From assembly GCA_028554755.1 (NCBI GenBank), contig JAPTOF010000001.1:36661501-36725500 (forward strand): 64,000 nt of DNA, in the 5' to 3' direction. Position 1 is the first letter of the stretch. Each line of letters starts with the position of its first letter. The DNA is from Cordia subcordata (lineage: Eukaryota > Streptophyta > Magnoliopsida > Boraginales > Cordiaceae). Below are positions 32,801 to 44,800 of the stretch, in pieces. A program made the translations under genes and the position numbers. Below the pieces are notes generated by a model. The model worked only from the letters and a program-made list of their open reading frames with translations. It had not been told where the DNA came from and ran no database searches.

Positions 32801-34222
32801 ATAATGGGTGATATTGCTGCCTATATGAAAAATGAGAAGTTGTCGATCAATGAGATTAAGCTTAGTGCTCAGGAGCTGGCTGAGCTTATATCATCAATTA
32901 AAGGCGGAACTATCAGTGGGAAAATTGGCAAAGAGGTACTTATGTAGTCCTACTACCGATACTTTTAGGGTAAGAATTTGATTGAAGGATCTAATAGCGA
33001 TGTACTTCAATTCATTGCCTTAAATGTTTAGTTGTTTGGATAGTTATAGTCTTGTAGATAGATGTCAAATTCAAGCCAAATCTACCATCAATTACTTGTC
33101 AGCAAATTTGAACTTGTTTCAATTTTAACATATTTTTAAGGCCATATTATATCCAAGTTTTAATTAAGTTTTCTTATATTCTTGATTTTTGGATCACAGA
33201 TTTTCTTAATAGGTTGGAAGTCCTCTAATTTTTCTTGTTAATTAACTCCAACTGATCCAAATGCAACCAAACATATTCTCAGTTTAGATGAGGGATCATT
33301 GGAAGCTTGATTTTTCATCTTCTTTGGCTCTTATATTAGCTACGTCAACTATATTTCTTACAATCAATTTGAGAATATATTGAAGCTTGCTGCCTTCAGC
33401 TGTCCTATCTTTTGAACTCTTTCACTGTATTGGTTTCAACTATTGCCTTTCTTTTTTCAGTTTCAAGTTAGTAAGGAAATGCTTGACTACTCCTAGAAAA
33501 TATGCGAGCATGGTGTACTCAAATAATTCCATATGACAATCTACACAAGGAAAAATCGCTGAGAGAACCTAATATGTTATGCTTAATTGTTAGACAGAAA
33601 GGAACAGGGATCTGAAATGAGCAGCGGTGAAAAGGAGGGTATGAAGAAAGGGGAAAATTGGCGCATTTCGTGTAAAATTCTATCTGATATTATGTTGAGG
33701 TTTTATTTTATTTATCTGGGTTCTTTTGTAATTTGCAGATATTATTTGAGCTAATGGCTAAGAGTGGAACTGTGAAAGGATTGATAAAAGAAAAGAATTT
33801 AGTTCAGGCAAGTTACTCAAATCTTAATGCAACCTGTGGCCCCCGTTGACCTCATAGCAATGCTGAATAAGTAGTTTCTTTTCTTCTTCATTACAGATTG
33901 TGGACCCTGCTGAGATCGAGAAAATGGTCGATAAAGTGCTAGCAGATAACCCAAAGCAGCTGGAGCAATATCGTGGAGGTAAAACGAAGCTACAAGGCTA
34001 TTTTGCTGGCCAGGTATATTTCTGTATAATCACATACATTTTTCTGGTTTTAATTCCAATGTGCTTTTGGAGCCTGTGTTTTAAGTATTCTTCAGCCTAT
34101 AATCTTGTACATTCTTATTGTATTACCAGGTGATGAAAGAATCAAAAGGCAAGGCAAACCCAAAGCTTTTAAATCAGATTCTTTTGGAAAAGTTGAATGC
34201 CAAAAGCCGATGCATTCAGTAG
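29896..34222 (+). CDS. GATB: Glutamyl-tRNA(Gln) amidotransferase subunit B, organellar; eight exons, 552 residues
   Basis: GatB is part of the GatCAB complex that converts Glu-tRNA(Gln) to Gln-tRNA(Gln) in plastids and mitochondria. Exons by eye: 29896-30522, 30906-31115, 32042-32182, 32282-32485, 32738-32935, 33739-33807, 33897-34013, 34130-34222. Every exon is a multiple of three, so all seven introns are phase 0, and the joined frame is open. Residues 1 to about 66 form a presequence-like basic, Ser-rich leader. The catalytic domain starts near 68 ([13 protein letters not shown]) with the zinc-site cysteines CSCPY and CPVCMGLPG, and the signature region [12 protein letters not shown]. Later blocks include [31 protein letters not shown] and [11 protein letters not shown]. 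The tail from about 400 is the YqeY-like tRNA-binding domain ([30 protein letters not shown]). Length fits the family. The stop at 34220 follows a short non-conserved tail. Confidence 0.95.
31296..31326. repeat. Poly-T/poly-G run in GatB intron 2
   Basis: About 14 T followed by 17 G. The exact lengths of such homopolymers are prone to sequencing error. Confidence 0.85.
33808..33896 (+). other. GC-AG intron of GatB (intron 6)
   Basis: The donor reads TTCAG|GCAAGT and the acceptor TTACAG|ATTGTG. The flanking exons (33739-33807 and 33897-34013) keep the conserved reading frame only with these boundaries. An otherwise perfect consensus around GC is typical of the minor U2-type GC-AG class. Confidence 0.85.
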
Positions 34223-35378
34223 TTATGACTATGCACAACAACTCAAGGTGATGATTGTATAAGAATATTGAACTTCATTAGAAATCATATCTATGAGCTT
34301 CATTAGAAATCATATCTACTCTCTTGTGGTACTCTTTCTTTCTAGGTCCAATGTTTGTAGAACTCAATTTGCACCTGAACCAGATATTAGCTTTATGAAG
34401 TCCCAACCTTTTCAATTTGTCAGGTTGGACCAGAAGACATAACAATGTGGTAATAAAATTATACATATAAACTAATAGTGACCGAGCAACATGAGAACTA
34501 AACCTGCGAAGACCTGCATGTTATTCTCATTAGAGCTACGTGAAGTTTCACTTTCTATCTTGATCAACTCACGAAGTTGGCATAAGGATGGATCTCCTCT
34601 TCTACTGTGTCTTTTTAGCAGTACAATACATTACAACACTCTTGCCATATGAAGTTACCTTGATTTTTGACTAGTTACCATACTAATCTGTTTTTTCCCC
34701 TCTTTCTCAACTCCACTTGTGTCAAGGAGAAACTCCCTGATATTGTTGATCCCAAGCCCGGATGAATGAGGAAGTGCCGTTAGGTAGCGAATTGCCTGAG
34801 TGAACACGTCTAGTCTTTGTATAGATTTGAGATAACATGATTTAGTTTTTCTTCATCCTTCCAATTTGTCCTTTAGGTGGTCGCTTCTTAGTCACTGAAA
34901 ATTTCCACTGCTTGAGATAAATTCTCTACATTCAAGTACAACCGCCTAAAAGCAAAGAAGAAAGAGTTTCAATTTCTCATCTCTCTCCTCAAACCTCAGG
35001 AATGTAGTGATCAATCAGTGAGTGCTCCCACTAAGTTGAAATGTTCCTGGTCAAATGGTGTTTTGTTGAAAAGAAGCAGGGTTTTGTTGTTTCCAGTTTT
35101 AACCCATTTCACTGCTTTCCCTCTGTTTTGCGTTGTTCACTATGTAACTCGGACCATGCTTCCAATTTCAACCTGTTTCACTGCTTTCTCCCTGTTTTGC
35201 CTTGTTCGGGGTGCAACTTGGACCAGACTGGCTATCGGTTGTCCAACAGTGGCCGGTCAAGTCCAAGTTTCAGAACTCTCTGTAGACCTAGCCATGCAGA
35301 CAATCAATTGAACCCATCCAATACTAGTTTGAAAACACACTAAACCTACCCATTCTATAATATATAAGTGATAAACAT

Positions 35379-35382
<4 letters not shown>

Positions 35383-35451
<69 letters not shown>
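35383..35451. repeat. (CT)n and poly-T microsatellite
   Basis: About 20 CT units followed by about 26 T. Lys/Arg-Glu repeat frames on the minus strand here are translations of this repeat. Confidence 0.95.
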
Positions 35452-35569
35452 GGGTGCATGTGGACGGGGGGTTGGTATGGGATAACTACACAAAGTGGGA
35501 AGAATGCTTGTGTTCTACTATGAACTATATCCAACATTGTACTGTCTCATCCTGTTTTTCAATTTCCAG

Positions 35570-35678
35570 TGTTCCCTTGGATCATGTTGCAAAATGTTAT
35601 GATGCTAGCAATGGACTTGGCATGGGGAATGATGTGAGAAGACGGCAATTCATACGCTGCAGGCTGCAGTGTCTGAAG
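35570..35678 (+). other. Orphan exon-like segment, 109 bp
   Basis: It is preceded by a pyrimidine tract and acceptor (TTTTTCAATTTCCAG) and followed by a donor (CTGAAG|GTATCT). The enclosed frame is open (DHVAKCYDASNGLG...) but I recognise no family. It could be a 3'-UTR exon of GatB, an exon of a non-coding RNA, or chance. Confidence 0.25.
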
Positions 35679-36317
35679 GTATCTGCTCTCGTGTACAAAA
35701 TTTTCACCTTCACAAAACTATTAGAGTAGTGGTAGGTATAGCTCAGGCTTCACTTTTTTCAACTGAGTCTTCCTGTACAAGATGATTACCTGTATCAGAT
35801 TTCCAATTGCAATCATCGTGTTCCATTAGTGGCATCTGAAATTGTTCTCTAGGCTTCATTTTTGTACTCGTATTATTGTCAATATGGTATAAGAATTTTT
35901 GTTATTATTGCAATAGTGTGCCCGTATTTAGCACTTTTTTGTTTTATCAGATGAATATATGCAGCTCTAAGGTGTACTTTTTTACACGCTTTGTAATCCT
36001 ACCAAATCAAATCAAAGGCAGGATCAGGTCAATGAAAATTTTTAATGTTCTTTTTATTATTATTAATCGAGAAAGCAACTCATATTTTCGGCTTCAGACC
36101 ATATTTACAAATGTTATCCCTTGTTTGTGCAAGGATTAGACAGTGAGGAGGCAATATGATGAACTAGTTAGCCAACATACGAGTAGGAAAATGCACACAA
36201 AGTCAATTGCTAAAAACTTAAGAATGGAATTTGTACACTTAGTCAAAATCTGAGACTTTCGCAGGTTAGGTTTTTCTACTATACTGGTAAGATGGTTTAC
36301 CTTCAGTTACATTAATT

Positions 36318-36474
36318 TGTCTTTTTAGGAGAGCCATTAACAAGACATGCCATTGTCTTTTTAGATAGGCCTCTGTAAGTCATATTCCTTTCGTGCGAGA
36401 TGCTTTAATAGCTATCCTTTCCTACCAAGAGATTAGCATTGGCATGTCTAGTTAATGGCTCTCCTATAAAGACA
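36318..36474. repeat. Inverted repeat with 38-bp arms (candidate hairpin RNA locus or small MITE)
   Basis: Left arm 36318-36355 and right arm 36437-36474 pair at 35 of 38 positions. The left core is AGGAGAGCCATTAAC followed by AAGACATGCCA; the right arm carries TGGCATGTCTAG and GTTAATGGCTCTCCT. The 81-bp loop is not repetitive. The stem is long enough for a MIRNA-like or siRNA-producing hairpin, but the geometry also fits a decayed MITE. It lies about 290 bp upstream of the stress-protein ATG. Confidence 0.6.
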
Positions 36475-36765
36475 CACTATCCCCAAAATGTTGGAAACAA
36501 TTTAAAAAAATAAAAAATTAAAAAAAGAAAAGAGATGAACTTGTGAATCACAAAAATGAATGGCCACCATAAAAGATAGACAAAAGTTCAACAAACAACC
36601 ACCTCGTAAGAGTCTATTTCTCTCCACCCCATAGTATACCATTCCAGTATCATTTCAATCCTTTGGCTCTATCATCAACCAAAGGTGGAATATAGTTGGT
36701 GCATGGTGGAATCGGTGGAGGCCGATTGATGGTGGCCGGTGACCAGGAGGCTGCAGTCTTAGGCC

Positions 36766-37992
36766 ATGGAAGGTAGGACCACAACCACAACCACACCATC
36801 ACGCAAGGTGATGGTGGTTGCGGACCCTACCCGCGAGTCAGAAGTTGCACTTCAATACACTCTCTCGCATGTAATTCTTGAGAAGGACACATTAATCCTT
36901 CTCCATGTTAACAATCCCAATGCATGGAAAAATCCATTTAATGCATTGTTCAACAAGCCATTGATTTCTAGCCCTACCGGCAGCTCTTCCGCAGCAAAAG
37001 GTGGCAGAGGAGGAGGAGGAGGAGGCGCTGTGGAAATGGACTTCCTGGAAGCAATGAAGCATGTATGTGAGGTTCAACAGCCTAAGATAAAAGTTGTGAT
37101 TGAGAGAGTGGAAATGAATGGCAAGGACAAGCCTTCTGTTATTCTTGCACATAGCATAGCACATGGAGTTGATGTCCTTGTTATAGGCCAGCGCAATCGT
37201 TTTGCTAATGCTATATTAGGGTGAGTTTTAACGATGCTTTTTAATGCATCTTCATGTGCATGAAACTCATCAAACTAAAGAAGAATATGTTAATAAATCT
37301 AGGAAATATTTTCATATAAAGGCTTTTCTGATAAGTTGATTATTATGATCTGATAAAGAACAATCATGTTTTTAAATTTGTAAAGGTAGAACTCATAAAT
37401 TGCAGATTCATTTTTTAAGGAAATTATAATGGCAGAGTTCATAATGAGTCTCGTTTGTTAAATTCAAAAGCATAACATTGTTTAATCGTTAGAATCCAAT
37501 CATCGAAACAAAAATTATGTCTATTTTTATGTTTTCCACAATTTGATCTTAGTGTAAACAGTAAATATTTGCCTTCCTCCTCCGTTTGGAATTTTGTACG
37601 GATAAAAAGGTGTTGTCTTGAAAACAAGAGACCCCATATTCAGATATTTCCTTGTTTAAACTGATGCATGTATTAAAATATATCAATGCACCACGAAATT
37701 ATAATCTTAAAACAGACCAATATAATTATACTTATAGTAATTTCACATGTGCATTTCACATCTCTTAGAACAATTAATTCACCTTCTCTGAGTAACCATT
37801 CCATGTGAATTTGCATGTTGTGTGATTATATCAATCAGGTCTAGGCGAAGTGGATCATTAAGGGGGCTGGATACAGCAGAATATTTGATTGAGAACTGTG
37901 ACTGCACTTGTGTTGGAGTACAGAAAAAGGGCCAAAATGCAGGATATGTTCTCAACACAAAAACTCATAAAAACTTTTGGCTCCTAGCATGA
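36766..37992 (+). CDS. Universal stress protein (UspA-like) domain protein, two exons, 202 residues
   Basis: Exons 36766-37220 and 37839-37992 are joined in phase 2 across a 618-bp GT-AG intron (AGG|GTGAGT ... AATCAG|GTCTAG). The protein starts with a Thr-rich leader, then the first Usp strand KVMVVADPTRESEVALQYTL and LILLHV. A low-complexity insertion with a run of glycines (GGRGGGGGG, residues about 79-87) follows. After that come VKIVIE-like strands, the VDVLVIGQRNR strand and the C-terminal CDCTCVGVQKK strand. Usp proteins bind nucleotides or act as stress chaperones in plants; here the ATP-loop pattern (G-2x-G-9x-G-S/T) is only partly kept (GSRRSGSLRGLDTAEYL). The exact substrate is unknown. 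The Met chosen is the first in frame before the conserved strand. It converges on the Sec20 gene downstream. Confidence 0.88.
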
Positions 37993-38894
37993 CCATTTGG
38001 ATTCTGCCACCCGATGCTACCTACATCTTCAGTATTTGTGCAAGTTCTACATACCCGACTCCAGCCAATGAGATATAGTTTGATTTAACTTGGTTTATGG
38101 AAGTTCTAGAGAATTGGTTAACAATCCACGAAATATATTTTGCTGATGTACATACAGGAACTCAGATTATTGCCATTTATAGTGTAATAGCGTAGCTGAT
38201 ATGCTGGTAGCAGATCGACCCTGTATATTTTCCTTTTTCCCTTTTTTTCTTTTCTCTAGATTTTATCAGATCCGATTGGGTTCATATTTTTGGAGTCGAA
38301 TAGTTCGGTTTCTTTTTTTTTTTTTTTTGAGACTTTCAAGTATGGATTTTACTCCGGAAAATTTATTTTTTGTTTGTTTCTTCTGCAAATAATTTAATGT
38401 AATTTTGAATGATTTAACAATTATTTAAACTTGAATAATGGTAATTTAAGTGAATTTAAAGCTTATGCTTATTTTTACCCAACTCTCCATGTTTATTTTT
38501 ACACTGTTTTAACAAATAGCACATAAACAAAACTATAAAATCCGAAACCCGAAGCTGAAAAACCAGACACTCTTTCGGGTTTAATATTTCTTTTGGCATC
38601 CAAAACCCGAAACCCCAAAAAAAGAAAACACTACGGCCAAAAGGAGTTGAACGCTAAGCAAATGATAAGAAATTCAAATATGATTTTCATAAATAAGCCT
38701 GCCTCACTAAATATGGATGTTTGAATCTACACAAGAGAAAAGGTAGAAAGAACAAGAATCTTTGACATTGAAAAAACTGTTGCAACACAAATAGTAAAAT
38801 AGGACCTATTGAGATAAAAAGCTGCAAAACAAGAAGCTTTGTCATTGAAACGCTGTAATATAAACAAGAGGGATTGTACATCGCTGAAGAAACT
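37993..38894. other. Convergent 3' spacer between the stress-protein and Sec20 genes
   Basis: T-rich sequence holding the presumed 3' UTRs of both genes (USP from the left, Sec20 from the right). A poly-T run lies at about 38312-38329. No further gene is seen. Confidence 0.55.
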
Positions 38895-41800
38895 TCAAAG
38901 TTCGTCATGCATAGGCTGTTCTAGTGGTACACCCACCACAGGAAAGGCATTCTCGTGGACCTGAGCATTTATGCCATCTGTGGCTGCCTTGGGTACAATT
39001 TCTGCTTCACCTGCCATACCGGCCTTCGCAGCAGCCACAATCTTTCTCTGCAACGCGAGTAGCCCAATACGCTTGGAAACAACATAGAGCACAGCCAAGG
39101 AGAAAATAAGAAACCCAACAGCAAGAATCACCCTGCCCATGATTACTTAGCATTAGACTTGCAAAGTGGCATATTTGGTTAATCGACCAACAAAAGGAGA
39201 AAATATACTTGATACCTATCAAGAATATCCTGACGTTGCATTGTGGATAGAAGGTTTCGTGTCCGCATGAGCAGTGAGCGGTGGCCCTTGTATTCGCTTT
39301 CAGCCTTTCTGAGTACTCCAGTTGATTCCTCTGCAGCAGTAAGCTAGTTTCCTTAGTAAGCATTCCTTCTCTTCTCTTGTAATACAAAGCTTCTATCTTC
39401 CTTTATATCTCTCACCCTCTAGTATTTCTTATATACATATCTCTCCACTATCCATATTCTTTCGTAAATATACTTTGATCCTGGTCCATACATAATCTAA
39501 ATTCCAATTCAGTGTTTATTTTGGATGAAAATGAATCATGTCCGCTGCTAGGCAAGGAGAAACTGGAACACAGCTTACCGCACCATGAAATGGAAAACTC
39601 AACATTATTGTGTAAATATGACTATCTAGTAATCCCTGAGAAAGTGCACCCACATTCGCAGATGATATATGGATAAAAAGAAAAAATAAAAAAATGTAGT
39701 TACACAAAACTAAATTACACATTGCAACATAAGGTCAATCATCTGCCACAGATTTCGTTTGTTTACAGAACAAGATCGGCCACTTGACCTCATCAACAAT
39801 AACTTGAAATTTCAACCACAATTGGCTTGTTTAATTGAAGCACAGATAATAGTCAGTGAAGCTCTACAATTGTCCTCTTAGCTTCACTGGAGATGACCTT
39901 TTCTACTGCCCGGATTTCTAAAGTTCTATAAATCCATTAATTTCCAGATTTAAACATCCAACCAACTTATTTTCCTTCTTCATTTTTCCTTTCCTTTTCA
40001 CTGGGAGACGATCTACATAATAAATACCACGCCAATATCTTTAGCTTAAATTAGACTCTAACCAAACCTGCTGTTCAGACAGAAGTAGTGAAACATGATT
40101 ATACATGCTAAGCATTTAATGACACAAAAAACATGCCACTACTCGTCATTTCAGTTTATTTATATGAATTTAATAATCAGAGTATTTTCAAGATAGGGAA
40201 AATGAGACAGAGGTATTCTTGAGCTGAACCGAGTACTAACTCTAAGATTACCAGAAAGATGGAAAGTCAGAAAGAGTTTTTCCCCTAGTCTCAACATATG
40301 AAGAATGGAAAAAAATTATTTTTTTCCTGACTTTTGGTAACCAGAATCAACTATAAACAGAAGTTACATCACTAAGGTTGTTAATGGACTCAAAAGAGAA
40401 GTGAAACAGTAATATCATCTCTAGCCAACAAATAATATCTTTTCTTCCTCTTTCATTTTTATTTTCTATTAAGTACAGAGTATCCTTGTTGGTCATTTCA
40501 ATCTTCACATAAGCATTATAGTTTAAATGAAAAAACTTTTGCCTCTGCACTAGTATTGAACTCCAAATGAGTTGTTCAAACCTTAAAACTTCACTAGCAT
40601 CCTCTCAACATAAATACTTTCACAAGGGATGGTCAACAAAAGGTATATGTTATTAATCTTATTCTAACGTCAATTTGCTTTACTATTTCCATTAAATTAT
40701 CATAACAACTAACAAGCTTCAGTCAAATTGAAAAGCTCTATTAGCGGGGCTGAACAAGTAGTAGCCGATCTTTAGCCAGTTTTCATAGTATCGTGCATTC
40801 AGACCTTTTTGCTACCAATAACCCAGCGAGACTGTCCTAGACTCCATGGAACATGGACGTGGTCATCTCAACTCAAGGGGCTAGCTGAACCTTTCCTCGT
40901 TTCTCTAGATAAGGAGTCGACTCTAGACAGCAAGCTACCATGTCTCTTTGAACATATGAAAAGGAAAAGGTTAAAATAGAAAATCACATTAATATTCCCG
41001 TTGTTCTGGACAGCTTTGTCTTCAACAAACCCATAGCGTTTAATCGTGAGACATATCATGTGCCACTTCACTGTCTTGAAGAAGCCATACTATTCTTAAC
41101 TAACTTGCATTATTTCTAGCAAAGATAATGGGAGAATTGCTCACTAGGACAAGGTTGATAAACCTACAAGATCTGTTTGAAAGCAGATGGAGGCACCAGC
41201 AGCCAACTTGTAATGGGTAATGAAATCACTCGCTGAAATTTCAGCACTTCTAATAATATACGTAAATCATGTCAATTCATGACAAGTACACAATTCCTAA
41301 ATAAGCAGGCTCTGACTCTCTGGCAATTACCTAAATAATCCATTATCAACTGACTAACAATATTCCATATCTGCTACTATGCCAGACACACAATAAAGGC
41401 CATCCAAATAGGCAAATTGTGCTATGCATTCCCATCCCCCTTATAAGTTGGTGTCACAAATGACACTTGAACATTACCAGCAAAAACCTATCAGTATAGA
41501 GAACAACAAGGTAGAAAATCCATTGTAATGCCCCGAATTTTGTTTTCTTCTTCTATTTTATTTTTGGGCATTAATAACTTGTGAATTTATTTTATTTTAA
41601 AATGAGATTTAGGATTTGCAAAATCAAAACTTTTATTAAGTTAGGCTTTTGAAAAAGTCATTAAAAGGCCCAGCCCATTTGTCTAAACCTAAGATGAGGT
41701 ATATAAGATCCTTATTTTTGTAACTATGTGGAAAACCGAAAAGAAAAGAAAAAGAAAAGGAAACCAAATGATTGTTCTTCCAACCATTAGCTATTCATAA

Positions 41801-44800
41801 GAGTATGCAAGTGACCATAAGGGACCGGAAATGAGACACTTGAGATTTAGGCTTTAATCCAGCACTTTGACTAATGTAAGTAGGAAAACCCATTTTGTTT
41901 TGGTGTAAGTTTGATTTTCTAACTTAGGGATATATGAATTTGTATATTGATAATTATCAACAATATTATAGTGTATAATATGTTGATTTATTTCTGGAAT
42001 AGAGACAATATCGAATATAGGTTATTTTCGTGATGAGAACATGTTAATGCAAGCCCAAGCCATGTCGCCACTTACATTTTCTCTTCAAAACTTGCAAACC
42101 AATTTTGGCCATCACAAGTCTGATGTGTGGATGACATGAATTGCATATGTCATATGAACTTTTCTTGATTATTTTAATAATTAACAAATGTATGGTTTTG
42201 TGTTATTTGAAAGAAAAAAGAGCTTTAGTTTACTGTTCAGGTGAATAGTAGTCGTGCGCTATTCACGTGAACAGTAGTTCTACTGTTCTAAAAGTATTTT
42301 TATAATTAATATTTTTATTCTAATTTACATTGTATCGCTTTCATTATTATTTTATCTTCTTGCAGTAAATTATGGTTATTAAAGTCTTAATTTCATTTTG
42401 GGATACCTTTTTTGAGCTATTGTATAAATTTTGAATGCTATTTATTTAAGTTAAACTCCAGACCTAAATTATGAATAAGATGTTATTTAAGTGCATATGT
42501 GAATGTTTTCCCAAAAAGAAATCAACCCTCGTGCCATGTTTTGAGCCCGTGATTGTGAGCCCTTGTTGGTGGGGATAATACACCAACATCTCGTGGGGTA
42601 GTGCACTATTATTTCGCAAGGGATTTCCACTTGCTTTTGGCGGTTTGTGCAAACAACAAATCACTTTTTGGTCTGTGCTGCCAAGAATGTAGCTACCGCA
42701 ATATAGTTTCAAATCTAAAGAGAATTTAGAGTGATGAAAATATCTGTTATTCATTCATCTATCTATTGCTGTTACATTGTATATATATACAAGTAAGAAA
42801 CAAGTAAACAGCTGTAACTAAAAATACAGCTGTCATTAACAAACTAACTGATTTTACAGTTAGCTTACAAATGCTAAAAACACTTCCCTGTGACATACTA
42901 CTTTACAGTTAAAGAGAATTTAGAGTGATGAAAATATCTGTTATTCATTCATCTATCTATTGTTGTTACATTGTATATATATACAAGTAAGAAACAAGTA
43001 AACAGCTGTAACTAAAAATACAGCTATCATTAACAAACTAACTGATTTTACAGTTAGCTTACAAATGCTAAAAACACTTGCCTGTGACATACTACTTTAC
43101 AGTTCAGCAAAAGCTAACTAACTAAGTAACTGACTAATAGTCTCTCTTATCATCCCCCCTCAAGTTGAGCATGGCAAGCCATGTGAAGCTTGGTCTTGAG
43201 ATGCTGAAAGACTGACTTAGACAAATGTTTAGTCAATAAGTCTGCAACCTGTTATGTAGTTGAAATGTGAGAAATAGCCAACTGCTTGGATTGAACTTGT
43301 TCTCTAACAAAATGATAATCAATTTCAATGTGCTTAGTTCTAGCATGATAAACAGGATTATTTGCCAAGGCTAGAGTTGAAGCATTATCACAAAACAATG
43401 TAGGAGTAGGAACTGAGATGCCCAAATCCGTTAAAATGTAAGTGAGCCACTTTATTTCTGCTGAAGTAATTGCCATGGCCCTGTATTCAGCTTCAGTAGA
43501 TGATCTGGCCACTGTTGGCTGCTTTTTAGATGTCCAAGAAATGATATTATGGCCTAGAAATATGCAATAAGCAGTGGTTGATTTCCTGTCCAAAGCACTA
43601 CTAGCCCAATCTGAATAAGCTAGAAGACTGAAAGGACCAGGTTGAAGAAGAATGCCTTGAGAGTAAGAACCTTTAATGAACCTGAATAGCTTCTTCAAAG
43701 CTAAAAAATCATGCTGAGTAGGATTATGCATAGACTGACACAAAGTATTTACTGCAAACTGAATATCTGGCCTTGTCAGAGTGAGATATTGAAATGCTCC
43801 TACTAGGCTTCTAAACTGAGTAGGATTAGAATATGGAATTTGTGAATTTCCTGTCTCAAAAATTTTGGCCATAGTAGGTAGCCCAGTGGAATGACACTCA
43901 GCCATACCTGCTTTCTGCAGGAGATCAAGAGCATATTTGCTCTGATGCAGTATGAGACCATTTGAAGAATAATGAACTTCAATCCCCAAGAAATAGGTCA
44001 AAGAACCCAAGTTTTTCATAGCAAATTTCTGTTGCATTGATGTAATAAGATTATGTATAGCCTGTTGAGAAGAACCAGCAATGATGATATCATCTACATA
44101 CACTAAGATGATAGTGATTGTAGAATCAGTCTTGCAGATGAAAAGAGAGGTATCTGAAGCACTGCATTTAAAACCCTGATTAAGTAGAAAGGAAGAAAGC
44201 AGTTGATACCAAGCTCTTGGAGCTTGCTTGAGGCCATAGAGAGATTTGTTCAGTTTACACACAAATTCTGGATGTGTGGAGTCCTCAAAACCTGGGGGTT
44301 GAACCATATAAACCTCTTCATCCAATGAACCATGTAAAAAGGCATTAGACACATCTAATTGCTTTAAGGTCCACTTAAAAGTGATAGCCATAGTAAGAAC
44401 AATTCTTATAGTCTGTGGTTTAACCACTGGACTGAATGTTTCATTGTAGTCTAAGCCTTCTTGTTGATGAAAACCCTTTGCAACCAACCTTGCTTTGTAT
44501 CTAGACACAGTCCCATTTGCATTATATTTGATTTTGTACACCCATTTGCAACCAATAGGATCTCTATCAGGAGGTAGAGGAACCAGAGTCCATGTATGCT
44601 GTTTTAGTAAGGCTTCATACTCCACTTTCATAGCTTGAATCCAGTAAGTATAAGTAGATGCTTGTTTATATGATGTTGGTTCAGTGGTTGGTGGAGTAGT
44701 TTGTATATGTAGATTATAGAGAGGAGGTTTGAGACTTCCTGTTTTGGACCTAGTAAGCATTGGATGTCTAGAAATAGGAATTGAAGATGTAGATGTTGAA

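Larger units (their letters stand above)
34223..36317. other. Intergenic DNA between GatB and the stress-protein gene
   Basis: The first few hundred bases are presumably the GatB 3' UTR. At 35101-35232 a unit of about 66 bp is present twice (ATTTCACTGCTTTCCCTCTG and TGTTTCACTGCTTTCTCCCT). A CT/T microsatellite lies at 35383-35451 and an exon-like segment at 35570-35678. No protein-coding gene is supported. Confidence 0.5.

Noticed and set aside
35257..35537. Lys/Arg-Glu repeat frames
   Set aside because: Translations of the CT and T microsatellite.
36892..37164. 90-residue minus-strand frame
   Set aside because: Antisense shadow of stress-protein exon 1.
39007..39387. 126-residue minus-strand frame
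   Set aside because: Out-of-frame reading across Sec20 exons 6 and 7 and the intron between them.
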